From NCBI GenBank assembly GCA_963790875.1, contig CAWBQT010000008.1, positions 186,001 through 250,000 of the forward strand: a stretch of DNA of 64,000 nucleotides, in the 5' to 3' direction. Below the pieces are notes generated by a model. The model worked only from the letters and a program-made list of their open reading frames with translations, searched no databases and had not been told where the DNA came from. Below are positions 53,337-61,415 of this stretch, piece after piece. The number at the start of each line of letters is the position of its first letter. Within the stretch, counting starts at the first letter, position 1. The translations under genes were made by a program, and so were the position numbers. The stretch is from AP-15 sp963790875 (GTDB taxonomy: Bacteria > Pseudomonadota > Alphaproteobacteria > ATCC43930 > CGMCC-115725).

Positions 53337-55175
53337 CTATTCGGGTACCCCGGCCAGGCCCAGCCGACGCGCGAACAGGTCTCGCACTTCGCCTCGCAAC
53401 GGTGTTCGCGCGCGGAACGTCGAGAGGCGGTAGTTCGGTGCCAGCCGCATGAGGTGCTGCGCGATCCTGCCTGCCTCCTCCATCTCGCCGGCGGCGATGA
53501 GGCTCGCGATCAGGCTGCGCAGGTTCGAAGTATTGGAACTCGCATGGGCCGCCGACAGGCGGCCCCAGGCAATAGCATCCTCATGGCGACCGGCAAGATA
53601 GTAGGATTGCGACAAATAATGCTCGAGCCAGGCGCTCTCGGCGCCGACCGGCGACAGCCGTACCGCCCGTTCGGTCCGCGCTATCGCTTCGGGGATTTCG
53701 CCGAGATAGCCGCAGCGCAGACCGCTGTAGCCCCACGCCCAGGCACAGCTGGGCCCGACCGCGAGCGCGCGATCGAGGTAGTCCCGCCCGACGTCGTACT
53801 CCTTCAGGAGATAGGACTGGAGATGCCCGTAGATCGCCAGCCCGAGCGCGTCGTTGCGATCCCGATCGATCGCCATGCGCGCGGCACTGGCGGCCAGCGC
53901 GCGGTCGGTCATCTCGTCTTCAGACCACCCTTGGCCGATCCACCGCATGCGGAGCGAGGCGAGATGCGAGTAGGCCGGGGCATACGACGGATCGTGCGCG
54001 ATAGCCTGCTCGAACAGTTCGCGGGCGCGGGCAACCGAGGGGCGATCCATGCGGAAGAACAGATCGAGCGCCTGCAAGGTAAGATCGTAGGCGGTCATGC
54101 TGTCGGGATGTTTTCGCAGTGCGCGGGAAAGTTCGCGCTCACGCAGATGCGGCGCAATGGCCGTCGCGACGCGCAACGCGATTTGGTCCTGCAGATCGAA
54201 GAGGTCCACGAGTTGGCCGTCGAAGCGGTCCGCCCAGATGACGCCGCCATTCCGCGCTTCGATTAGTTCGACGGCGATCCGCAACGCATCGCCGGAGCGG
54301 CGCACGCTGCCGTGTAACACGTAGCGTACATCGAGGTCGTATGCGACGCGGCGTACATCCAGCGGGTGTCCAGCGAACCCGACCGTCGAACTGCGCGAAA
54401 TTACCAGTAGATCCTTGAGGCCGCCCAGGGCACGGACGATGTCGTCGATGATCCCCTCGGCGAAGTACGCGTCCGACTGGTCCTTCTGCAAAGTCCGAAA
54501 CGGCAGTACCGCAAGGGACGGGCGGTATTCGACGTTAGTCTCAGTCTCTGCCGCGCTGCCGTCTCGCAGCGTCGGCAGGGTCGGCATGCCCGGCCAATTG
54601 CTGCAGGCCGCCGCCGCGATACCATAGACGGCCAACGGATCCCTGATGTTCTTCAGGCGTTGCTGTCCGAGGTACTCATAGTTGGCGGCGACGACTCGCC
54701 GCACCTGCTCGAAGACGGCGCCAGACAAAGAGATACCGCCGGGTTCGGCGATTTGTTCGAGACGAGCGGCGATATTGACCGCCGTACCGCCGGTGCGTCC
54801 CTGCTGCAGCATGAGCTCACCGGAATTGAGGCCAATCCGGAAGACGATACGCTCATCGAGGGGAAGCCTTGCGTTGCGCTTGCCGGCTTCCAACTGCACG
54901 CGCAAACCGCATTTCAGCGCGGCGACCGCGCTCGGGAATTCGGCCATCAGGCCGTCGCCGGCGAAACTGAAGACGCGGCCGTGGGACCTCTCGATCTCGC
55001 GGCGAAACCGCTCGAGTTCCGCCCCGACTTGCCGGTGCGTTTCTTCTTCGTCGCGCTCCATCAAGGCGCTGTAGCCCATGATGTCCGCGCCGAGGATCGC
55101 AGCTAATCGGCGTTCGAGCCTACGCCGGCTTGGGCCCTTGCCCAGCGGCGGTGGGCTGTAATCCCCCAAGGTCAT
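53337..55175 (-). CDS. class III adenylate/guanylate cyclase with TolB-like and TPR regions
   Basis: 612 residues from ATG 55175. The cyclase domain (about residues 20-190) has metal Asp in LGADIMGYSALMERDEEET and GDGLMAEFPSAVAAL, plus FRIGLNSGE and GTAVNIAARLEQIAEPGGIS with the transition-state Asn/Arg. Next is a CadC/FlgO-type domain (LAVLPFRTLQKDQSDAYFAE, RYVLHGSVRRSGD), then TPR-like helices to the end (AIAHDPSYAPAYSHLASLRM, ALAVGPSCAWAWGYSGLRCG). It lacks a membrane segment. It probably makes cAMP in response to protein binding by the TPRs. First gene of a three-gene minus-strand operon. Confidence 0.88.
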   Translation of the reverse strand: MTLGDYSPPPLGKGPSRRRLERRLAAILGADIMGYSALMERDEEETHRQVGAELERFRREIERSHGRVFSFAGDGLMAEFPSAVAALKCGLRVQLEAGKRNARLPLDERIVFRIGLNSGELMLQQGRTGGTAVNIAARLEQIAEPGGISLSGAVFEQVRRVVAANYEYLGQQRLKNIRDPLAVYGIAAAACSNWPGMPTLPTLRDGSAAETETNVEYRPSLAVLPFRTLQKDQSDAYFAEGIIDDIVRALGGLKDLLVISRSSTVGFAGHPLDVRRVAYDLDVRYVLHGSVRRSGDALRIAVELIEARNGGVIWADRFDGQLVDLFDLQDQIALRVATAIAPHLRERELSRALRKHPDSMTAYDLTLQALDLFFRMDRPSVARARELFEQAIAHDPSYAPAYSHLASLRMRWIGQGWSEDEMTDRALAASAARMAIDRDRNDALGLAIYGHLQSYLLKEYDVGRDYLDRALAVGPSCAWAWGYSGLRCGYLGEIPEAIARTERAVRLSPVGAESAWLEHYLSQSYYLAGRHEDAIAWGRLSAAHASSNTSNLRSLIASLIAAGEMEEAGRIAQHLMRLAPNYRLSTFRARTPLRGEVRDLFARRLGLAGVPE

Positions 55176-55360
55176 GGCTGCTCTGCCGTGTAGGCGGCAC
55201 GACGGAAAATAGCGTCCATCGATTTGCTTGTGGAATCGATGCCCGCTCACCCACTGATCGAATCCGACAGGCTGCAACATGACTGCGATTTCGAGAGTTC
55301 GCAACTCGCGACTTGCCGGAGTGCGAATTGCGACATTTTCGGCAAAACCGCAGCACTCAG

Positions 55361-55376
55361 TGTGAAGTATTTCACA
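55361..55376. promoter_or_regulatory. candidate CRP-type operator
   Basis: TGTGAAGTATTTCACA contains TGTGA-N6-TCACA, a perfect match to the E. coli CRP consensus, in an AT-richer stretch 186 bases upstream of the cyclase start. The region 55176-55544 otherwise holds no gene. A weaker inverted repeat (TTCGCAACTC / GAGTGCGAA) lies between it and the gene. Confidence 0.6.
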
Positions 55377-55544
55377 TTCGAACCGTTCCCGAGCCATCCG
55401 GGGCGCGTGGTGGGTTCGCCTAACGGAAACCCTTGCGCGGAATTCCTCACGCGCTGGCGGCCACTTCTGAGGCCGTGTGAAAATTCTTCGGCGCGCTTGC
55501 CTTTTCCTCGCCTGCCGCGCGGTAACGATCGAGTTAGCACTGGC

Positions 55545-56020
55545 GACCGGCGCAATCACGGCGTTGAAAACCGACGAAGGTCTGCGGGATGCGATGGATA
55601 TCGTCGAGGATCTCGCGCTGCGGCCCCGGGTGGTGGATCGGCGCGGAATGAGAGATCGATCACATCGGCCGCCCCGCCCCAGCAATCTTCGACGGGCCGC
55701 GGAGACCGCGGTAGTTGCCGCGGGCGGCGAAGATCCGGACCACCTCGTCCGACACCAAGTCCAGCATCTCCGGCCATCGTCCGGCAACGGACAGCCATGC
55801 AGCCGCGCGCTCAATTCTCCGAGGGCGTGCAGGGTGAGGATCGGCAAATAGGTGCGGGTCGAGGCGTAGAACGCACCCTCTCGCGCACCCGCTGCATCGC
55901 CGCGGCAACCGCCGCCTCGTCGGCGCCGGTGGCAACGAAGCTGCCGCCGTGGATGTCGAAATGCTCACGGCTGCGGCCGCTTCTGCCCGTGCGCTCGGCA
56001 AGCCGCGGCAGGGACACTTC
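55545..56020 (-). pseudogene. decayed LLM-class oxidoreductase, C-terminal half
   Basis: Minus-strand pieces in several frames read HFDIHGGSFVATGADEAAVA, AAMQRVRERV, then PILTLHALGELSARLHG, LSVAGRWPEMLDLVSDEVVR and GGAADVIDLSFRAD. In this order they match the C-terminal half of TIGR03617-type F420-dependent LLM oxidoreductases. At least three frameshifts and no N-terminal barrel half remain. It lies between the cyclase promoter and the broken DMT gene. Confidence 0.6.
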
Positions 56021-56028
56021 CTCGAGCG

Positions 56029-56640
56029 TTAAGCAGGCGTGCTCGCCCGTGCCTGCGCGCGCCGGCGGCGCTCGCGAAAGCCGATGAATAGACCGGAGGC
56101 GATGATGATGCCGGCGCCGATCCAGGTCCATCGATCGGGGAAATTACCAAAGATCAGATACCCGAGGATCGTCGTGCCGACGAGTTCCATATAGCCGAGC
56201 GGCGCCGACACCGCGGCCGGGCCGTATTCGAAGGCGCGGATCAGCAGATAATCGCCGCCGCCGCCGATCAGTCCGAGGCTGACGAACGGCACCAAATCGC
56301 CGAAATTGGGCGGCGGCACAAAGATGAAGGGCAGGATGATGCTGGTCGCGAGAGAGCCGAGAAGGGCGGAAAAGATCATGCCGGTCGCGGCACCGTCGAA
56401 GGCGGCGATCCATCGCGTCGCGATCTGATAGAGGGCATAGCAGGCGGCCGAGAACCAGGAGCAGCAGCACCGCCGGGCTGACAAAGCCGCCGCCGGGCCG
56501 GATGACGAGGAGCGCGCAGGCAAAATCGACGACGACGGCGCTCCAGCGCCTCCAACCGACCTGCTCGCCGAGCACCGGCACCGACAGCGCGGTGACGAGC
56601 AGCACCCGGCCGATCGCCGTCACGAAGGCGAGATATCACC
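56029..56640 (-). pseudogene. EamA/DMT-family transporter, 5'-truncated and frameshifted
   Basis: The upstream frame gives VTAIGRVLLVTALSVPVLGE, QVGWRRWSAVVVDFACALLV, then near 56470 shifts to SAACYALYQIATRWIAAFDG and continues through several helices to FGNFPDRWTWIGAGIIIASG and LFIGFRERRRRAQARAS. The first three or so helices are missing and the start is lost near 56640. Unlikely to be functional. Its last 80 bases are duplicated at 49.0 kb. Confidence 0.75.
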
Positions 56641-56875
56641 AATTCGTCAACCCCACTTCAAGGCGGGTGACGACGCCGGCGACGGCTGGATCTTGGCGGG
56701 GGTAAGGAGTTGGAGGCGTTGTAGGTTCTTCCGCCGTTCGGGGGATGATGCCGAATGCGACGAGCCCGGTCGACAACAACTGCCGCCGAAGCCGCAACCT
56801 TGGACCGCTACAAGCATTCGCTTGCCGGTGGTCGATGATCCGGCTTGAATGCCGGCCCGGCTGCGTTAGCAATCC

Positions 56876-57010
56876 TTGATCGATTTCTGCAGCCGCAACG
56901 TGGTTGTCGGCGATCATGTCGTGCGTATATGGGGCCTCGTCGGCCCCTCGGCGGAGCGCAAGGCATTGCTTGCCCGGGCCGAAAGCGTGCTGGGCGTCGT
57001 GCGCGTCTGC
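56876..57010 (+). pseudogene. BON-domain-like fragment upstream of ppk
   Basis: RNVVVGDHVVRIWGLVGPSA then ERKALLARAESVLGVVRVCD has the BON pattern (VxVxxGxVxLxG, then GVxxVxD). Only about 45 residues are present, with no leading CBS or signal part, so it is probably the tail of a lost CBS/BON protein. The rest of the gap 56641-56875 shows nothing. Confidence 0.4.
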
Positions 57011-57072
57011 GACGAGATGATTTCCGCTATCAGCAGGATCCGGGCACCTCGGCCTTCGGAGGGTGGCGACAA

Positions 57073-59241
57073 ATGGTAGAATTGGCGATTGATCGGCGAC
57101 CGTCCAATCGCGTGGCGACGCTCCGACCCGCGGCGACGCCGCAGCAGCGTTACATCAACCGTGAACTGTCCTGGCTCGCGTTCAACGAGCGGGTGCTCGA
57201 CGAGGCCGCCAATCCGGCACATCCGTTGCTCGAACGGCTGCGTTTCCTGGCGATTTCCGACAGCAACCTCGACGAGTTCTACATGGTGCGGGTTGCGGGC
57301 CTCAAGGAACTCGCGGCCGCGAGTGTGCCGCTGACTAGCGAGGACGGCTTGACCGCCGAACAGCAGCTCGCCGCGATCGCCGAGGTTACCGATCGCCTCG
57401 TGCGCCGCCAGCAGCGCAGCTGGTCGGAGTTGCAACAGCAGATGGCGGCCGAAAAGATCACGATCCTCGACCATCAGGCATTGACGGAATCCGACCGCGC
57501 CTGGTTACGGCAGCGCTTTATCGAGCGTTTGCTGCCGGTCTTGACGCCGATCGCGATCGATCCGGCACACCCGTTTCCGTTCGTCCCGAACCAGGGGCTC
57601 GTTCTGGTCGTCGAGTTGCTGCGCGACGACGGCTCACAGATCAACGCGCTGGTCATGATCCCCGAGCAGATCGACCGGTTCATGCGGCTGCCGGGCGAGG
57701 CGATCCGCTTTACCTCGATCGAGGCGGCGATCGTCGCCGTCGGCTTCGCCGAATTGTTCCCCGGCATGCGGCCCGCCGGGCTCGGGACGTTCCGCGTGCT
57801 GCGCGACAGCGACATCGAGATCGAGGAAGAGGCGCACGATCTCGTGCTGATGTTCCAGTCGGCACTGAAGCGCCGGCGCCGCGGCGAGATCATCCGGCTG
57901 ATGTTCTCGGCCGGCACCCCCGAGAGGTTGCGCGATTTTGTCGCCCGCGAGACCGGCACCCATCAGGGCGACATCGCGGTGCTCGACGGAATGGTCGGCC
58001 TGTCGGACAGCAGTCAGCTGATCACCAGCGAGCGGCCCGATCTGTTGTTTCCGCCCTATACAGCACGCTTTCCGGAGCGCATCCGCGATTTCGGCGGCGA
58101 TTGCTTTGCCGCGATCCGCGCCAAGGACATCGTCGTCCATCATCCCTATGAATCATTCGATGTCGTCGTGCAGTTCGTCCGCCAGGCGGCGGAGGACCCG
58201 CAAGTCATTGCGATCAAGCAAACCCTTTATCGGACTTCCGAGGATTCACCGATCGTCGCGGCGCTGGTCGACGCCGCCGAAGCCGGCAAATCGGTAACGG
58301 CGCTGGTCGAGCTGAAGGCGCGCTTCGACGAAGAGCGCAACATTCACTGGGCGCGGCGGCTGGAGCAGGCCGGTGCCCAGGTCGTCTACGGCTTTGTCGA
58401 TCTGAAGACGCATGCCAAGGTGTCGCTGGTCGCCCGCCGCGAAGCCGACATGCTGCGCTCCTACGTGCATTTCGGCACCGGCAACTACCATCCGATCACC
58501 GCCAAGATCTATACCGACCTGTCGTTTTTCACGATCGATCCGGCGCTATGCCGCGACGCCGCTCGGCTGTTCAATTTCATCACCGGCTATGCGCGCCCGG
58601 CGGCGCTTGAAAAGCTCGCGATCTCGCCGGGCGGCATCCGGACGAGGCTGATCGAGCAAATCGAAGCCGAGATCGCGTACGCCGATGCCGGCCGTCCGGC
58701 GGCGATCTGGGTCAAGGTGAATGCGCTCGTCGATCGCGAGCTGATCGAGGCCCTCTACCGTGCTTCGCAGGCGGGCGTGTCGATCGCGCTCGTCGTTCGC
58801 GGCATTTGCTGCCTGCGTCCCGGGGTCCCCGGGCTCTCCGAAAACATCACGGTGAAAAGCATTGTCGGCCGCTTTCTCGAACACGCCCGCATCGCCTGCT
58901 TCGGCGCCGGCCATGGACTACCCTCGCCGGAGGCGGCGGTGTTCATCTCCTCGGCCGATTGGATGCCGCGAAATCTCGACAGCCGCGTCGAAGCCCTGGT
59001 GCCGATCGAGAACCCGACCGTGCATCAGCAGATCCTCGACCAGATCATGGTCGAGAATTTGCGCGACGACGCGCAGAGCTGGCTGCTCAAGCCGGACGGC
59101 AGCTTTGTGCGCGAGGTCCCGACCGGCGAACCGCAAAGCGCGCATGTTTATTTCATGACCAATCCCAGCCTCTCGGGTCGCGGCAGCGCGCTGCATCGGC
59201 CGTATCAGCCGGTGCACCGCATCAGGATCGGCGATGACTGA
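57073..59241 (+). CDS. ppk1: polyphosphate kinase 1
   Basis: 722 residues from ATG 57073, with GGAGGG nine bases upstream; the longer frame to 56845 is not PPK-like. The N-domain starts RYINRELSWLAFNERVLDEA. The phospholipase-D-like C1/C2 domains hold VALVELKARFDEERNIHWAR-type sequence, the autophosphorylated His447 in LKTHAKVSLVARRE, and later ICCLRPGVPGLSENITVKSI and SSADWMPRNLDSRVEALVPI. It makes polyphosphate from ATP reversibly at the inner face of the membrane. No ppx is adjacent. Confidence 0.96.
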   Translation: MVELAIDRRPSNRVATLRPAATPQQRYINRELSWLAFNERVLDEAANPAHPLLERLRFLAISDSNLDEFYMVRVAGLKELAAASVPLTSEDGLTAEQQLAAIAEVTDRLVRRQQRSWSELQQQMAAEKITILDHQALTESDRAWLRQRFIERLLPVLTPIAIDPAHPFPFVPNQGLVLVVELLRDDGSQINALVMIPEQIDRFMRLPGEAIRFTSIEAAIVAVGFAELFPGMRPAGLGTFRVLRDSDIEIEEEAHDLVLMFQSALKRRRRGEIIRLMFSAGTPERLRDFVARETGTHQGDIAVLDGMVGLSDSSQLITSERPDLLFPPYTARFPERIRDFGGDCFAAIRAKDIVVHHPYESFDVVVQFVRQAAEDPQVIAIKQTLYRTSEDSPIVAALVDAAEAGKSVTALVELKARFDEERNIHWARRLEQAGAQVVYGFVDLKTHAKVSLVARREADMLRSYVHFGTGNYHPITAKIYTDLSFFTIDPALCRDAARLFNFITGYARPAALEKLAISPGGIRTRLIEQIEAEIAYADAGRPAAIWVKVNALVDRELIEALYRASQAGVSIALVVRGICCLRPGVPGLSENITVKSIVGRFLEHARIACFGAGHGLPSPEAAVFISSADWMPRNLDSRVEALVPIENPTVHQQILDQIMVENLRDDAQSWLLKPDGSFVREVPTGEPQSAHVYFMTNPSLSGRGSALHRPYQPVHRIRIGDD

Positions 59242-59332
59242 TGAGGCTGGCCTCCCATCGACCGATCTCGCGCGCCCCACGGTCGCCGCGTGACATCCCT
59301 ACCTGGAGTTTCGTTGGGCACGATGGCGTGCT

Positions 59333-59355
59333 CCCGCCCCCTCGATGGGGGCGGG
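59333..59355. repeat. intergenic palindrome with ATCGA loop, copy 2
   Basis: On the minus strand CCCGCCCCC-ATCGA-GGGGGCGGG, 9-bp arms; in the same inverted context (CACCCC-rich flank) as the copy at 24742-24762. The region 59242-59514 otherwise has no gene. Confidence 0.65.
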
Positions 59356-59514
59356 CTGCGGTTGGGGTGGTGCCGGCGAAGGCCGACGGCCGGCGATGTG
59401 AGGGAGGCGAGGTTTAGCGCGCCCTAATGGTGTCCGGGTGCCGCGCAGCGCGACCGCACCGCGGCAAAGAAGCTCACGAAGCCGGATGGGCTATATGACC
59501 ACTCCTTCGTCGGG

Positions 59515-60105
59515 TCAGGACGCCGCCGGCTCTTTCGCCCTGCCGAAGGTCGGGTAGTTGGTGTCGTCGGCAAAGGCCTCGTCGCCCTCGGTCGGTAACC
59601 CTTCGGCATAGTCGAGCGCGCCCTGGATGTTGTCGCCCCAGACCTCGCGCGGCAGTTCGTACAACACTTCGACGCCATAGCCGTTCGGGTCGCTGATATA
59701 GAGGCTGTGCGTCATGCCGTGATTGACGCGCCGGTGAAACTTGACGCCCTTCTCGCGCAGAAAGGCGAGCTGCCGCAGCCACGCCTCCCGGCTCGGCATG
59801 GCGATCGCGATGTGGTTGATCGCGAGCGGCATGTCGAACATCGCCCAATCGGCGGGCGGCGCCGGCAGGTCGGGGTTTTCGCAGAGCGCAATGTCGTGGT
59901 GGTTCATCCGGCCGTCATGGTCGCCGCTGTAGAACCGCATGTTGCGGCGCTTCGATTGGCCGACCTGCTTGAAGCCGAGGATTTCGGTCCAGAAGCGGTG
60001 CGACTCTTCCATGTTCCGGACATTGATCACGAGATGGTTGAGGCCCCTCGGGGTCAACGCCTCGGTCGGTGCCGTCGGAACGATGTTCGATGTGCCGTCT
60101 GCCAT
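59515..60105 (-). CDS. VOC-family protein (glyoxalase/extradiol-dioxygenase-like)
   Basis: 196 residues. The VOC fold is marked by LNHLVINVRNMEESHRFWTE, NHHDIALCE, NHIAIAMPSREAWLRQLAFL and YISDPNGYGVEVLYE. Candidate metal ligands are His in LNHLV, His in INHIA and Glu in VEVLYE, the 2-His-1-Glu set. Substrates of close relatives include catechols and glyoxal adducts; here it is unknown. Divergent from the TIM-barrel gene with a 92-base gap. Confidence 0.83.
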   Translation of the reverse strand: MADGTSNIVPTAPTEALTPRGLNHLVINVRNMEESHRFWTEILGFKQVGQSKRRNMRFYSGDHDGRMNHHDIALCENPDLPAPPADWAMFDMPLAINHIAIAMPSREAWLRQLAFLREKGVKFHRRVNHGMTHSLYISDPNGYGVEVLYELPREVWGDNIQGALDYAEGLPTEGDEAFADDTNYPTFGRAKEPAAS

Positions 60106-60197
60106 GCTGGGCTCCGCGCTGCAGGTGACTGTGGTTTAGAAATATAGGCCCGAGCCGCGCGGTTCGCCATCGACGCCTTGCTTGATCGGAGAGAAGC

Positions 60198-61025
60198 ATG
60201 AATTTGCGGGATCGCATCGGCATCGATGTCGGGCGCAGACTCAAGCTCGAAGACGCGGTCGAGTGGGCGGCGGCGCATCAGGTGCGCTGGATCGACGTCC
60301 AGCTCGATGCCGGCGCCAATCTCCTGACCGAGTTCGACGCGGCGCGGGCAAGCGGGGTCCGCGCCGCCTGCGAGCGGCATGGCGTGCACCTCGGCTTGCA
60401 TACCGCCTCGGCGGTCAATGTCGCCGAGACGGCGCCGTTCGTCGATGCGGCGGTCGACCGCTACCTCGAAGCCTATGTCGAAATCGCCCCGAGGTTTGGC
60501 GCCGAATGGATCGTCATGCATGCCGGCTATCATTTCAGCGCGGACCGCGAGCCGCGGATGCGCGCCGGGCTCGAACGGCTGCAGCGGGTCGTGCTGCATG
60601 CCGAGAGACACGGCGCGCTGGTCCTGCTCGAAAACTTGAACAAGGAACCGGCCGCGGCCGAGGTGCATTACTTGGCGCATACGCTCGAGGAGTGGCGTTA
60701 TTATTTCGAGCGCATTCAGTCCCCGGCCTTCAAACTCTCGTTTACCGTGAACCACGCGCATCTCGTGCCGGAAGGGATCGAGGGCTTTGTCGAGGCGCTC
60801 GACTTCGGCCGGGTCGCCGAGGTTCGGCTCGCCGATTGCCGTCGCAACGGCTATGAGGAGCATCTGCGGCCAGGCGAAGGCGACATCGATTTCGCCGACA
60901 TGTTCCGGCGAGTCGAAGACAAGGGCTTTACCGGCCATTACATGAATGCGTTCGGCTCGCTCGACGACATGCTGGCCGGCCGCGACGAACTGGTGCGGCT
61001 CGCCGCCGTGGTCGGGATCGACTAA
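60198..61025 (+). CDS. sugar phosphate isomerase/epimerase family protein (AP_endonuc_2-like TIM barrel)
   Basis: 275 residues. The TIM-barrel strands include VRWIDVQLDAG, HGVHLGLHTAS, AEWIVMHAGYHF, GALVLLENLNKEP with the metal Glu, FKLSFTVNHAHL, and VAEVRLADCRRNG then EEHLRPGEGDIDFADMF with the H-x-PGxGxxDF pattern typical of the family. Probably a metal-dependent isomerase of a sugar or inositol. GGAGAGAAG precedes ATG 60198. Confidence 0.85.
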   Translation: MNLRDRIGIDVGRRLKLEDAVEWAAAHQVRWIDVQLDAGANLLTEFDAARASGVRAACERHGVHLGLHTASAVNVAETAPFVDAAVDRYLEAYVEIAPRFGAEWIVMHAGYHFSADREPRMRAGLERLQRVVLHAERHGALVLLENLNKEPAAAEVHYLAHTLEEWRYYFERIQSPAFKLSFTVNHAHLVPEGIEGFVEALDFGRVAEVRLADCRRNGYEEHLRPGEGDIDFADMFRRVEDKGFTGHYMNAFGSLDDMLAGRDELVRLAAVVGID

Positions 61026-61415
61026 CCACCCAAACTGGTCGGTCGGCTAGCCCAAGCGAAAGGCTCAATCCGACCCTAGCGAGTTCCGGCCCTACGAGGG
61101 CGAGCGTCTCGCCGTTTTGGCTGTGAACGTGTCGGCCGCGAATCGAGTTTCGCTGCGGCGCGCCTCCCTGAGACGGAAGATCGCATCCAACACATTGGAA
61201 TCAAGGAAATATCGGTCTACCGTTTGTTGGGCTCCTCGACGAGAGTTTGGTGCGCTTTCCCCGCGCCGTGGCCCCACCCCCGTCTATCGGTCACGCGCGC
61301 CAATAATCTAGATCATTAATTTTGGTCATGAACTTGAATCGACTTGCTTTCGTGACCGCGATAAACTGCCGGCAACGCCTGGTAATCGGGCCATTCCGAA
61401 CAGGGGAGATACGCG
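61026..61415. other. gap upstream of third SHS-like MFS gene
   Basis: About 390 bases with short overlapping open frames on both strands but no recognised protein. The stretch 61300-61330 is markedly AT-rich and probably contains the MFS promoter. Confidence 0.4.

Noticed and set aside
56845..57072. Upstream 76-codon extension of ppk1
   Set aside because: PPK homology and GGAGGG both support ATG 57073; the extension overlaps a BON-like fragment in another frame.
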